From: Branchiostoma floridae
Taxonomy: Eukaryota; Chordata; Leptocardii; Amphioxiformes; Branchiostomatidae
DNA: 64,000 nucleotides
Direction: 5' to 3'
Assembly (NCBI RefSeq): GCF_000003815.2
Contig: NC_049992.1
Span: forward strand, 1,955,789 to 2,019,788
Below the pieces are notes generated by a model. The model was not told the DNA's origin, did no database searches, and saw only the letters and a program-made list of their open reading frames with translations. Each line of letters begins with the position of its first letter. Within the stretch, counting starts at the first letter, position 1. Made by a program: the position numbers and the translations under genes. Of the stretch, positions 23,913 to 37,099 are shown piece after piece.

Positions 23913-24589
23913 GGAGTAAACAGCATACCAGGAGCATGAGTCATTGAGTGTACCGATCTTTATGGTATTTGGCTAGTGCGTGGATGTTATCAAAACAAAG
24001 ATTAAGTGCTATCATTGGCCCCCTACTGCTTTTCCTACATTAGAATTTCCGGTTTTTGTATCTTTTGTTTCAAGCAGGTATATAAAAAATGCAGTCCTGT
24101 TTACATGTCCAGCTTATATTTATAGTATTCTGATTTGTTAAAGTAGCAATATGTCACACAATCCTAGGACGTATAGAGAGATGTTATAAGGTCCATAAAC
24201 CGATGTAGCAGCTACTTTGTGAACAAGTCACTGTTTACCCCACTCGACATTTAACCGTTAGACTCCATAATCTTTGTGTCGGTCGTATTTGATAACCAGT
24301 TTTTCTGTCCAAGACTTTTCGGGCTGTTTGGTCAGTTCCCAGTGACGCCTTCAGATGCATGCTTGGTCTGGCGGTATCGGTGACTTTCTTCCATAGCTCA
24401 GCCGTAGGTTTGTTTTGTCCAGTCCATCAGATAGATGCAATGTTGCACTTATTCTTGCCCAAGGTTTAATTAGCTATATCTGTACACTGATTTGTCGGGC
24501 CATGTGGGTATTAGTTCGTTGGGCCTACAGTAGTTCCTGTGATGGAGCCATTAGGGAAACTTCTAGTTCACGTGGTGGGGCACATAAAA

Positions 24590-25915
24590 GGCAACAACGT
24601 TTTTGCCTTGCCGCGCCAGCGGCAAGGCCTTACGCTCAGTTTTTTCCATGGTTGGATCCATGGATCCATGGTTCAACCTGTTAACCCAGCCCTTCCAAAG
24701 CCCCTTCCAAAGGCCCTTCTTTTTGCTGGAAGGTGACAGTTCAAAATTAGTAATGACCATTCGATACAATGACCATACTCATATGTAGTTGACCCCTAAG
24801 GGTACACAAACATTAGGGAGGCAAGCCAATCCACTGGACCACGCTCGCTCGCGGCTAATCGCTCGCTCGCTCGCTCACTCGCGGCTACTCGCGGCCGAGT
24901 TTCATGGCTTAGTTAGACAATGGTACATTCCAGGCGAGTATTAAAAGGGTCTTCTAGACGCATGTTACTGTATGTGGTCCAGCGTAATAAATCTACGCTT
25001 TAACTCACCATGTTTATATAAAGATATATCACAAATTGCATCAGAAGGAACTTAGTTTGTAATAAAAAATTAATGCATATTCATTGTGTGTCAAAAAGTT
25101 TCACAAAACCTGTTTAATGTGCAAATAATTCATCTGACATAAATTATGATAATGAGGTAAAACACTCGGGGATTTTCGCTGCATTTCCTACTGAAGTTGC
25201 TAGGTGTCGCTCTTAGCCAGGTAAGTACATTTAGTCCTTTTAAAGACATTTGTGACTATGAATGTCCTTGATAGAGCTTGTATTGTGTGAAAAGAAGATT
25301 TGGGACTGGATTGGCACCTGGAGAAGTCACCAAAGCTTTCCGTATGTAGGAACTTGGGTGGGAGGAGGGCGACACGTGGAACTCGGAATTTTTTAAGCGT
25401 AGAATCTAGTCTAACTTACCAAAATAAAATAAAATACGCGGCAAGGCACAGCTTTTTTGCATTGCCGCGCCAGCGGCAATGCCTTATGGTTCAAGCAATG
25501 TTAACCCAGCCCTTCCAAAGCCCCTTCCAAAGGCTCTTCTTTCCTTGCCGAGTTTCATTGCTTAGTTAGACAATGGTTCATTCCAGGCGAGTATTAAAAC
25601 TCTCTTCTAGACGCATGTTACTGTATGTGGTCCAGCGTAATAAATCTACGCTTTAACTCACCATGTTTAGATAAAGATATATCACAAATTGCATCAGAAG
25701 GAACTTATTTTGTAATGAAAAATAATGCATATTCATTGTGGGTCAAAAAGTTTTACAAAACCTGTTTAATGTGCCAATAATTCAATTTAATGTGACATAA
25801 ATTATGATAATGAGGTAAATTTCCAATATCCCCTTTTGCTGCATTTCCTACTGAAGTCGCTAGGTGTCGCTCTCAGCAGTTCAGTCATAAAATACGCGGC
25901 AATGCACAGCTTTTC
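24590..25915. repeat. Two direct ~315-bp repeats plus a recurring palindromic segment
   Basis: Bases 24898-25212 and 25555-25875 are near-identical direct repeats. A second unit containing the palindrome ttgccgcgccagcggcaa lies at about 24595-24730 and 25430-25550, with its start again at 25890. The order is palindrome unit, long unit, palindrome unit, long unit, partial palindrome unit, which fits tandem duplication of a compound element. A further palindrome, tggatccatggatccatgg, sits at 24652. No gene is visible. Confidence 0.8.
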
Positions 25916-26154
25916 TTAAAAGATTTCTTGTTTAAAAGAATTTCTTGTTTTGCAACAGGCCGGGACCAAACGTTGGCTCGTCACCAACATACTACGTGAG
26001 AAGCATACTAATCTCTAAGTAATGAAAGCTCTCTGATTGTATTTGTAATTACACGTAGCAAACACACAATGTCAAAATTACCAATAATTCACACCTTCCA
26101 AACGTATCTCAGTACATACCAATGTGGATGTAAAATGGCTGATTGTGTGAACTC

Positions 26155-27960
26155 TGTTCAGACTACCGACAGTCTTGTGATGTTTGAGGTTTGAAGTCCA
26201 CAAGTTATTTTTACCGTTTGGTGCAAACAACTCGGCCCACCTGGATGCTTTATCAGATTTGAGTGACAGGTGTGCAAGCAGTAGCTTTTCTCACCATAGC
26301 AACAGTAACATATTTCAAATAAATACAGCCATTTGTCAAGTGTACATTCAATAAAAAGTCTTCTGAGTTATAAGTTATAACATTGAGGACGGACAAAGAG
26401 GAAAAATAGAGATTCCATCAATCAATTCAGAATTACTTTGTCAATGAAATGTCGTTTTTTGACTTACTTAGTCTTAGGGTCTATGGTCTTTGCATCGGTT
26501 GTCTTTGATTATCAGTTCTAATATTAGTGTCCCTACACAAGTTCGGCTCTTGAGTTCTGGTGAGTTCCAAGTGATGCCTTTATGTGTGCCACACTTGAGC
26601 TGATGATATCGACGCCCTTTTTTGCTTCAGCCATGTTTACTTGCTTTGACGTCATTCTCATGACCTCAACGTATCAGACAGTTGCTATGGTTACTGACCA
26701 TTTCTACAGATTGAGGTAAAGAACGTGTCTCCACAGTGACCGGTCAGTTGACACGGTCAGACCAGGGATGGAATTCTAAGCCGCTGGAGAGTCCCTAGCT
26801 GTTTGAGTGCCGGCGGCATCTTTATACATCTGCAGGAATATTCTTCAATTTGTTTATCTACCCATTAATACAGTTATCAGTGGTGTCAGCCTACATGAAG
26901 TGCCAATGAGTTCAAACATTATATGAGAGTTATTACGCATGGGTGGCATTATATGAGCTAATGTTAACTATTGGTGAAGGCTCGTCGGTATTACGTTCAA
27001 ACAAAAATTATATTTATGTTGCATAAATGACACTGGTTCATTTGAACAGAATAGTGGAACCTAAGGGGTGTTTTGGTAAACTCTGCTCAATATGACGCTG
27101 TCCACAGTCTTGTAGATGTTTGAAGTCCAGCAGGTGTTTTCGCTGTTTGGTGCAAACAAGTCGATAACAGCTACTTGAGTTTCATATCCATGGTGATAAT
27201 CTTGTGTGACAAGCCGGTTACGAAACTTTGAGATTGATCTACTTACTTATTTACTCTCATGTTGGTGCTGACTTCATAAGAAACGTCGACATTTAAACGA
27301 TTTATTGGTCGTGAATATCATAAAGGTTATTATCGGAATTTTGCGAAACAAAATTGCGTGTTATCGTATTCGAAATGCAAAACAAATGTAACGATGTATG
27401 GAATACACGGCATAATGAAAGTAGGGTTGTTGAATATTCTCCCAAACGGCATCATCAGAGAGAGCAGAATCGTGAACAGTTATGGCGATATATTATCAGT
27501 AATACTAATCGGCCAGCCCAAGTCGATGTTAGCTCAGTAAATTTAGTGACAGATGTGCAAGCAATAGTCTTCTCCACCATGACAACAATCTTCTGCAGCA
27601 GCCCCGTTATATGGCTGATGGGTCCATCCGCTCCTATTCTCAGAGACTTGTACGACTGATAATGATCATCTGATTTTCATGTTAAGGTTTACATCCTTTG
27701 TTGCTATTCAAAGCGGGCTTGATTTTGTTCTGGAATAAGGAAAACTTATCAATACAATGTATATATCTATTTATTTATTTACTTATTAGGATTCTCCATA
27801 TACAATGACAAATGGAGGGCCGGGTATGGCGGAACAGGTGTCAAAGGACACCTTTTCAAAGCCACCATACCAAAGTATCAGTATTGTCTATACCATTTAA
27901 CATCATCCTAAACAGATCGTATTACGTACGTTGCACATGTTGATTTTGTCAAATTTCCAA
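26155..27960 (+). repeat. Upstream block of gene C shared with genes D and E
   Basis: The segment is collinear with 38240-40900 and 59670-61860, apart from insertions. A conserved unit containing gatgtttgaggtttgaagtc begins at 26160 and recurs at 3730, 36590, 38250 and 59683, with weaker copies near 27100, 39180 and 61250. No coding sequence is supported. Repetition before three paralogs means it was duplicated with them and may hold regulatory sequence. Confidence 0.7.
27757..27873 (-). mobile_element. Short LINE-tail-like insertion upstream of gene C
   Basis: Relative to the paralogous site near 61760, gene C's flank has about 115 extra bases. They begin with tttatttatttacttatt, the reverse complement of an (AAATA)n LINE tail. 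It is probably a severely 5'-truncated retrotransposon. Confidence 0.4.
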
Positions 27961-28018
27961 AACGCCACGTAACACTATGGCGGGCATTTTGTTTTCCAGA
28001 ATTATCGGAAATACCATC

Positions 28019-31000
28019 ATGGCTACACCACCAAGACTCAGACAAAACATGAAACTCGAGGAGTGGAATATAATGGGGAAAGTGACGACTCTGTCGACAC
28101 TAGACTTGTCTGACCAAAACCTGAGCCAGTTACCTGATGATCTTTTTGAATTAAATGAGTTGCAGGCTCTCAGGTTAGACAGAAACAAGAACATCCAACT
28201 ATCTGAGAAGCTTATTAGATTGACCAATCTAAAATTATTAAGTTTAGATGATTGTAATCTCGACATTGTCCCCGCTGCCGTGATGAAACTTTCACAGTTA
28301 GAAACGCTGAACCTCAGTAACAACATGAACATCACCCTGTCGGATAAGATGTCCAGTCTTGTCAATCTCTCTACCCTGTCACTATACAACTGTGAGTTGG
28401 ACTCAGTGCCACCTCTAGTGCTGAATCTGTCACATCTCCATTGTCTGGATCTGAGTGGTAATAAACAGATCTCCCTACCAGATGAGCTGTGTAGACTGGA
28501 GAATGTAAAAGTGCTGAGACTACGTAAGTGTTCCATGGCGACTGTTCCACCGGCAGTCCTGAAACTCACCCAGCTGGAGGAACTGGACCTCAGCTGGAAC
28601 AGCGGGATCCACCTGCCGGATGAGCTGGAATTACTCACCAACATCCGGGTAATGAAACTAGGGGGAACAGCCATGGCCACCGTTCCTCCGGTAGTGTGGA
28701 TACTGACACAATTAGAATGGCTGTACCTGAGCTCTAACCCACTACAGACGTTACCCGCGGAGTTTGGACAGCTCACTAACACCAAACACTTGAATCTGTC
28801 CCACTGCCAACTGAACACACTCCCACCTGAAGTGTGGAGACTGACACAGTTAGAATGGCTAGACCTAAGCCGGAACCTACTACGGACGTTACCCGCAGAA
28901 GTCGGACAGCTCACTAACGTCAAACACTTAAATCTGTCCAACTGCCAGCTGCGCACACTTCCACCTGAAGTGTGGAGACTGACACAGTTAAAATGGCTGG
29001 GCCTGAGCTATAACCCACTACGGACGTTACCCGCAGAAGTCGGACAGCTCACTACCGTCAAACACTTGGATCTGTCCCAAAGTGAGCTGCATACACTCCC
29101 ACCTGAAGTGGGGAGACTGACACAGTTAGAATGGCTGAACCTGAGCTCTAACTGGACACTATAGACGTTACCTGCAGAATTTGGACAGCTCACTAATATC
29201 AAACACTTGGATCTGTCCCACTGCCAGCTGCACACACTCCCACCTGAAGTGGGGAGACTGGCACAGTTAGAACGACTGGACCTTAGCTATAACAACCCAC
29301 CACAGACATTACTCGCGGAAGTTGGGCAGCTCACTAACGTCAAACACTTGGATCTGTCCCATTGCCAGCTGCGCACACTCCCACCTGAAGTGGGGAGACT
29401 GACACAGTTAAAATGGCTGAACCTGAGCTCTAACCCACTACAGACGTTGCCCACGGAAGTTGGACAGCTCACTAACGTCAAACACTTGGATCTGTCCGAA
29501 TGCAAGCTGTGCACACTCCCACCTGAAGTTGGGAGACTGACACAGTTAGAATGGCTGGACCTGAGCGTTAACCCACTGCAGACGTTATCCGGGGAAGTTG
29601 GACAGCTCACTATCGTTAAACACTTGGATCTGTCCCATTGCCGGCTGCGCACACTCCCACCTGAAGTGGGGAGACTGACACGGTTAGAATGGCTGGACCT
29701 GAGCGTTAACCGACTACAGACGTTACCCGCAGAAGTTGGACAGCTCACTAATGCCAAACACTTTTATCTGTCCCACTGCCGGCTGCACACACTCCCACCT
29801 GAAGTGGGGAGACTGACACAGTTAGAATGGCTAATCCTGAACGCTAACCCACTACAGATGTTACCCGCGGAAGTTAGACAGCTCACTAACTTACATAATC
29901 TGAACGTTGATAAAACTCCAATTATAAAACCACCAGCTGAAGTTTGCAGTCAGGGAATCAATGCTATTAGACAATATTTTGAAGAACTTGAACGCTCAGA
30001 AGAAAAGGTAAGCGCCCGTTTGAAAGTTGTCGTCTTGGGAGAGAAAATGGCGGGAAAAACAAGCCTGGTACAAACGCTACAAATGGGCGAGTCTACCCTG
30101 ACACGATACGAGGACCGCACGCACTGTGTAGAGATAACTCAGTGGGCACCTGATGACAACATCACGTTTGAAGTGTACGACTTTGGCGGCCATGATGTGT
30201 ACCATCTCACTCATCAGTTCTTTCTGACTCCAGATGCCCTTTCTCTGTTATTAGTGAACCTTGAGACATACAGCTGTACTGAGCAAAGTTACACTGAAGC
30301 CGTTGGAATTTGGATAGACACACTAAATGCCCGCGTGCCGGGGGCGGTGGTCACATTGGTTGGGAGTAAGGAGGATCGTTGTCGACCTAATGACGTGAAA
30401 ACAAAGACATCAAATATTCAGGAAAGGATCAAACAACAAATGGCATTGTGGGAAAGAAATTTAAAGCAACGTATCAAAACACTTGAAAGTCTGCAGAAGA
30501 TGCACAAAGGAGATTCCTCGAAGTCTGTGGAAGATATTACCCAGCAACTTACACATGCTAATCGCCTTTTGTCGCAAAGACTGCATATCGATGGTGACGT
30601 GCACTGTGTGTCTGTGAAACCTAAGTTTCGACTTAGTTCAATGTTTTCAAGCTCATCTCACATCAAACTGAAATACTTTATTTTGGAAACAGCAAGAAAC
30701 ACAACATTGTTTCCGACACTGAGAACAATCTTGCCAAAGACCTGGGTAGATTTTGAACAGTCGCTTCGTATTGAAGGTTCGAAAAGAGCGCCAGAAAAAG
30801 CGGCTAAAAATGAAACGGGTTCTTCTGGTGAGAGTTCACCACTGGAAAACATTCAGCAGTCCTGGTTGACAACAGCTGACTGTGCACGCATCGGGCAGCT
30901 TGCAGGACTCTCATCAGACAGACTGGAGTCGGTCCTGTCGTACCTGCAGCAGGTGGGAACCATCCTCAGGTACACGGACATTCCGGAACTCAAGGACCTT

Positions 31001-34000
31001 ATCTTCCATGATCCTCCTGCCTTGGTTGAAATCTTCAAAGACCTGTTCCATCACGATATCAAATCACTTTTCACAACACCCGGGCTACATAATGCTGATT
31101 ATACTAATGTACAGCTGGGCGGTTTTGAACAGGATCTGCGAGACTGTGGACTGATCCAGAAGGATGTGCTGACATGTATGTTACCACCAAATGTCGATAC
31201 TGACATTGTTACAGCTCTGATGCAGCATTTTGGACTCTGCTTTGAGGTAAGAGCCGAAGAAAAAACAGACCCTTCTAAACACATTTGTCACTACCGAATA
31301 CCTTGGTACCTGTACCAGCAAATGCCAGAGGAGTTAAACAATGTCTGGCCAGAAGACGTACCAGAGGAACAGGAACAGCTACAGCTGATGTGTGACATCA
31401 GAGGATTCTGTCCCCGTGGACTGTTTCAGAGGTTCAGTGTTGGGATCCACCCACTTGTGAAGGACAGAACAGACTGGAAAGACGGCGTCATGGCCTACAG
31501 ACAGGACTGTCCCGTACTGGTGTGTTCCAAACCTGCTGCAGACGACACTTACATCACCATGGCAACCAGAGGCAGGCTTGCCCAGGCAGATGAGATGTGG
31601 GGCGCGGTCCACCCACTGCTGGAGGTGCTGGTCCAGCTGCTGCAGGAGTGGCCAGGTGTGCTATACTCCCTACATGTCACCTGTGCGCACTGCATCAAGG
31701 CAAGACTGGACAATCCGCACCAGTACGACCTGAGGGAGCGGACTGCGGATGACGGCCGTGACGTCAGATGCCCCAGAGTCAAAAGAACTGCATCAACTTC
31801 AGCAGATCTAGTCTACAGACCAAGTAGGTTGTCCGGTATGTTATTTTTATTTTTTTCACATATATTTTTTTAGTATTAGGCAAAAAGCACAATTAGCTTA
31901 TATAAAGTCCTCTACTAAAAAACATAAGCATAAAACAAGAGTAGTAAACAACATACATATGTAAATAAGTACAAAATTGTATGTTGAAATGTTGTTATTA
32001 ATAGGAAGCGTTTCAAGGTAGTCCTGTTCCTCCCAAAATAAACGCTCACACTTCAACGCTGCTAGATAATCTGTAGGTCAAGTGAATGATCTATATATCT
32101 TTACAAGAACCCCAGGGAGTGACTCTCATTGTGTCCTCCTTTTTCACAGTTCTCACGAGTCCAACATCCCTGACCCAAATGAGACCATCTCAGCAAAATG
32201 TAAGTAGCTACAGCAAACGTGTTGACCTGTTAACATTTATCTCTTAGTTTATTGTTTGTTTTGCGGAAGCTCTTTTATCTAAATCCAATGTTCAGGTCCA
32301 GTGTTGATGACGCTTTGTTTTTGCTTAATTGATAAGGACTACTACAAGATGACCTCCGACCCGCGCGGCCTCGCCCTGATCATCAGCAACACCAACTTTA
32401 CAGACCCGAGTAGGAACAGACCAGGAGGGGAGAAGGACCTGGACAAGCTCAGGAAGATTTGTGAGAAACTCAAGCTGCAGCAGGAGATCAGAGAGGACCT
32501 TACATCTCAGGTGGGTAATGTGAGACATATTAACAATTACAGTTTTCATTCCAATTATGTATAAATTTCATTATCGTAGCTATTTGGAATTCAATCCTTC
32601 TGCTGTACGTTACACAACGCCATTGCACATTCTATTTGTAATATGCACCATTGTCGCTGAAATTAAGGCATGTTGAATAAAACATAGTATCAAATTGTGT
32701 CTACTGTTATGCTAAAGCTGTGCTAAGCGCGGTACACGGTATGCTCAATCCACCGCTGCGCCAGAATCTCCTAGCTCTAAGTCAGTAGATATTTGTAATG
32801 TACGTCCAGTAAGACTCCAGTAACTGACAATGAGAACATCATACTGTGTTGACTGCTATCTCGTGTTAAACCCGTAGGAAATTGAAGCTGCAGCAAACGA
32901 CGTCTCCAGGAGAGATCATAGCAGCTACGACTGTTTTGTGCTGTTCCTTCTGACGCACGGTGACGTTGCAGGAGTGTTGGGCACAGACGGACAGCACGTG
33001 TCTGTGGACAGCATCGTTTCTAGTTTCCAGGCCTGTCAGAGTCTTGTGGGGAAGCCAAAAATCTTCTTCGTTCAGGCTTGTAGAGGAGGTGAGAAACTCT
33101 TACGGAAATCTTGAAATCAATAGACAATAATAGTACTGATTAAACTACCATGGGCACATCTTAAATCCATCCAACTAAAGACAGAATGTCTCTAAAAGCG
33201 CTTTTTATAACCATTTACATAATGAACTGTGAACGTAACACTTGTATGTAGGAAATAACATGACGTCATACTTTCTACGTCATCTTTATCCACAAACGGG
33301 CTTTACTAATCAGGAATTCTTGTTGGAACGATCTGCTGTTTATACTAGTGTATTGCTTTAACGTGGACTTTGCATCCAAATGCTTGCCAGTTGACATGGA
33401 TCCGGGCCATGAACTCACGGACACTACCACAGATGAAGACGGCGACACCTCTCCAGTCGGGAGAGAAGCATCAGATGGAGCACCAGATCAGGCAACTGAG
33501 TCACCGCCTCCTCCAACAACCGCACCAGCCACATCTGCAGCAGGTTTGGAGAGTCCTGACGCCGGAGAGAGAACCTTACCAACGACGAGCGACCGGCTGG
33601 TGATGTACGCTACAGTACATGGTAGGTACTGAATCTAGCATTTGTATGAAGGGCCGGGGGGGGGGGTCCAATTCTCTGTCCTTTCAAATTGGTAGGTGCG
33701 CACTTGCACTCGCAGGGTTTATCCACAAACATCTGAGGGCATTCTAAGAGATTATTTTTCTACGAACCTTGTCAGTTTACTAGTATTATACATGGACGTC
33801 AAATATAGTAGTTTTGGTGTAGATTTATCATGTCTTCCATCTTTAATTGTTGTTCCGAAGTTACTGTGAAAGTGACTGATAAACTTATCAACACACTTCA
33901 TCCTAGATGACTGATAAACTTAGTGCACTTATTTCATGTTTTCTGTTGAGAGTAGAACGACTGACGTGGCTGTTTTCTACTACACTAACTGTAAACTAAG

Positions 34001-34783
34001 CAATATACATTTAGCAAGCTCAGAACAATACCACTAAGCTGTGATAATTTTCTGATGACTTTTCTCTTGTCTGGCGTGTTCCAACAGGTCACGTGTCTTG
34101 GAGGAACTCCGACACAGGCACATGGTTGGTCCAGGTTCTTGCTGACGTCATCACAGAACACGCCGAGACGGAGACGCTACAGGAAATGCTAACAAGGGTG
34201 AGCCGAACTTCGGGTCTATAAATGCTAGTAGTAAGGCTATATATGGTAACACTGGGTGTGGTTGAAACACAAACTCTATCTACGGTAGGAAAGTTGATGC
34301 TCCTACTTTGAGAAAGTTTCCTCCTTATTGATTGGACCGGGTGAACGACACGTGACATGGAACACGCTCAACCCGCTAGGAGATCACCTAATCGTTAAAA
34401 CATCATCCTGAGAATGACACTCAATTATAATTGTGAAAAGAACCTTTTGTTGCATGCGGTTCATTATTACTACTTATTTTTCATCTCTTCTATCATTTTT
34501 CACTTTCCATCCAAACGGTGCCCGTCATTCTAACTGCAACTGCCGTCATCCTACACGAGATGCTCCATCGGCCATATCAGAGCACAGTTATGAATATAGT
34601 ATCAAATGACTATTTCAGAAGCATTTCAGAAAATGATGTTATATTTCCCTTCCCCAGGTAAACGCCAAAGTTGCAGACTTCAAAACTCAACACCAAGAGT
34701 ACAAGCAGCAACCGGAAGTGACGCACACACTACGCAAGAAGCTCTACTTCTTCCCTCAGGCTGCAGTTGACCAGAATCCTTAG
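28019..34783 (+). CDS. Gene C: LRR-Roc-COR-caspase fusion, with an in-frame TAG in the LRRs
   Basis: Proposed exons are 28019-31835, 32150-32199, 32337-32510, 32878-33088, 33391-33621, 34088-34197 and 34658-34783. They sum to 4719 bases (1573 codons) and all phases agree. The ATG (MATPPRLRQNMKLEEW) lies just after an acceptor at 27999. Residues ~20-665 are LRRs. Roc follows, with GEKMAGKTS from 674, DFGGHD at 721 and SKED at 783; COR spans ~948-1254. A short linker leads to a caspase with catalytic His 1374 and Cys 1415. Codon 382 is TAG (29162-29164) where sister repeats have CAG, and the frame continues open beyond it. Either the allele is broken, the base is an error, or an LRR-only protein of 381 residues is made. 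Poly(A) signal at 35171. Confidence 0.75.
29162..29164 (+). other. In-frame TAG inside the gene C LRR repeat
   Basis: The unit reads aac tgg aca cta tag acg tta, where sister repeats read aac cca cta cag acg tta. One codon is inserted and CAG has become TAG. The downstream sequence stays in the same frame for another 2.7 kb. Confidence 0.9.
32337..34783 (+). CDS. Caspase domain exons of gene C
   Basis: The large subunit begins YKMTSDPRGLALIISNTNF, the conserved first strand of caspases. The next exon has FLLTHGDVAGVLG (catalytic His, codon 32956-32958) and KIFFVQACRG (catalytic Cys, codon 33079-33081). The linker exon (33391-33621) is acidic and proline/threonine-rich and ends SDRLVMYATVHG. 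It is followed by VSWRNSDTGTWLVQVLADVI and a last exon ending TLRKKLYFFPQ, the small-subunit pattern. Caspases cut after Asp and drive apoptosis or inflammation. The Asp-rich linker (TTTDEDGDT) may be the self-processing site. No DED or CARD is present; the Roco part takes the place of the prodomain. Confidence 0.88.
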
Positions 34784-35170
34784 CGCCAACTTTCCCATTT
34801 TCAATTTTGAATACATAAATGATGCTATGATTAAAGGCATATTGGGACTAGACCAATCTATAATCAAATTCCTCCAATTGAAATATATTTGTATCAGAAA
34901 AGTCTATTGCGGTAGTTTAGCCTGACTTACCATACGTAAATATGTATGTCGGAAAGGGATGGACCTTCAGTAGTGTCCATCATTTCAAGCTCCCTATGGG
35001 AGTGACCTATTGTATCGTTTGTAGCATGTTGCTACTTCTATGCACACTATTTCAAAGCAGTTGTGGAGTTGTAAAAGACGTTATATTCCAAGTTAACGAT
35101 AGAAAAATATCCATATCGCAGGAATATGTTGAACTTTTAACTTTTACTTCAGGAGGACTTTTTGTTCGTG

Positions 35171-35176
35171 AATAAA
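35171..35176 (+). terminator. Poly(A) signal of gene C
   Basis: AATAAA lies about 390 bases past the caspase stop, in a flank shared with gene A. Confidence 0.6.
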
Positions 35177-36779
35177 TCAATGTATATACTGCAAACTTTT
35201 TATTTTTATTGTGTGGCGATTGTTTACTTCTGGTTGTTTTTTTATGGTTAGTCAAGTGAAAACATTCAGTCAATATAAGAGTCCATTTCGGACCAAGTAC
35301 ATGTAGCTGATTCCGTATCAGGCAAGTTGATCAGACCAGGGCTGTTGATGCGGTTTTTGATGGCTACACTAAATTTCCGGTAGGGAAGATTTATGGGAGC
35401 TAAGGAAGCTCGCGATGAACAGGACAAAGTGGAGAGAGTTGTAGAACTTATTGCAGCTGCAAGTTGTCCAGACCACTGCAGCAGCAGGTGGATTACTACT
35501 GGAGATAATTTAGGCCATTTTTCTCGCCTTAAAGACCAATCGGAGCGATACTTAGCTTTATAACACTTGACATGCCATTGTCTTTATTGTCACAATTCTC
35601 AGACCATGGAATGTTGCACGTAAAACAAACTTCTAAGCAGAAACGTTCTAAATATCTATTAGTATCGGCTCACTGATTTAGTTTGGAAAACCAGCACCAC
35701 CCCTCCTAGATGGCTAACATGGCATAGTCCAATATTTCAAAGGCAACCATGGTATACGTACATGCAATCAAGTCTGCTTAACCTTTCAGTGGGGACACCT
35801 GGCGTTTGCGTTAGTATTTGCAGCTACTAGCAATGTTTTGCCGCAAGCATTACTTTTGCAAGGTGCTTGTAACTGATCACACACAGTATCTTCTTCTTTC
35901 CTCCGGATCACTCCAGTGATATGCCAATAAAGTTTTTCCAGTACCCATTCTCCTTCATCGTGAACCAGAAGGCCTGTCAGACCAGTGTCTCTTTTAATCA
36001 ATGTATACAAGATAGTTGGCTATAAAAAATTCAGAACTTCAATGGCAAACATGCTGAAAACTATCAAGGCGGGGCAAACTACTTGGTCTCTTCTCACTTT
36101 ACACTGTAAAACTACCAACTGAAGCAATTTCTAGAACTTTCCCCAAGAGCCAGAACTTATCAGATGCACGTATTAGTGTTGATTATGACGTCAGACATGC
36201 CCCGTCGGACGTTGACATGACAGCTGACTCCGCACGAACCTACAGCCTTATTTGGTCATGCTGTGGGCTTCACCTGCCACGTCACAAGGTTTGATTAAAA
36301 ATTTTACCTGACAAAAACTGAACCATAAACGCTGGATCAAGGCGTTGAAATTGAGAGTCTCACAGATAGATGGGCATCGCTACAGGCATTATTAACAAAC
36401 CATAGAATGTGGGTAAACTGGAGATCAACAGAATACGTTGTATAAGTCTTATTTTTCATATTTTGTCATTGAACTTGAAAATGCAAAGGTCTAAAACCTT
36501 TCAATTGTAGGTAAAAGTCATCAAAAGAGACTACATCTTATCTAATATCATCAAAAGGTAAAATTTGAGAGCATTTGCCTTCACCTCTGTACAGACTACC
36601 GACAGTCTTGTGATGTTTGAGGTTTGAAGTCCACAAGTTATTTTTGCCGTTTGGCGCAAACAAGTCGGCCCACCTGGACGCTTTATCAGTATTTTGAGTG
36701 ACAGGTATTATAACAACAGTCTTCCTCACCATGGCAACAGCCTCAAGTGACAGGCAGGTGGTATAGCTGAGTCCTGCCG

Positions 36780-37099
36780 CTGTGGGCAGTTCGGCGGGGC
36801 TCCGGCTCCGGGCCGGCTGGCTTTACAGGGACGTGCACTTTTTGATGGACCTACGTATTCTCCTGCTATCTGACGCGGGATTCCAGCGGTTTCGCGAACT
36901 CATAGGATTCCTTATTGGATCATGTAACCGGACTGTGTTTTCAGTGGACACTGCAAGAGAATAACGGGAGCTTTCCAACAGGACTTCGTTGAGTGGACGT
37001 TCATTGGCATTTACTCAAAGAGACATTGTGCCGAGACACCGCAGACTTTGTGTAGCTCATCTCAAGTTCTCACATCCTTCTGACTGCTTCACATCGAAG
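36780..37099 (+). promoter_or_regulatory. Type I module with donor, candidate promoter and 5'UTR exon of gene D
   Basis: The GC-rich segment (ggcggggctccggctccggg) is followed by about 280 bases ending in the donor CGAAG|GTAAGC (37099/37100), matching 3927-4264. The acceptor at 40970, 20 bases before the gene D ATG, would complete a 5'UTR intron. The frame through it is not conserved in the paralogous copy. Confidence 0.45.

Larger units (their letters stand above)
21905..24610 (+). repeat. Flank duplicated between genes B and D
   Basis: This stretch is collinear with 52730-55700. Shared landmarks are tgtcaatagctaatagaccc (21963 and 52783), the CA-rich segment near 22790 (53590), the GC-rich module at 23223 (54002) and the 24400-24600 segment (55060-55680). 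No coding sequence is supported. The small frames differ between the copies. Confidence 0.8.

Noticed and set aside
23729-23944. Ser-Leu-Thr-His repeat proteins on the minus strand
   Set aside because: Translation of the (GAGT)n microsatellite; the paralogous site at 54520 has only a few units.
30038-31835. A kinase domain downstream of COR, as in LRRK proteins
   Set aside because: No HRD, DFG or glycine-loop kinase motifs are present; the COR exon is followed by the caspase, OTU or ZU5 exons instead.
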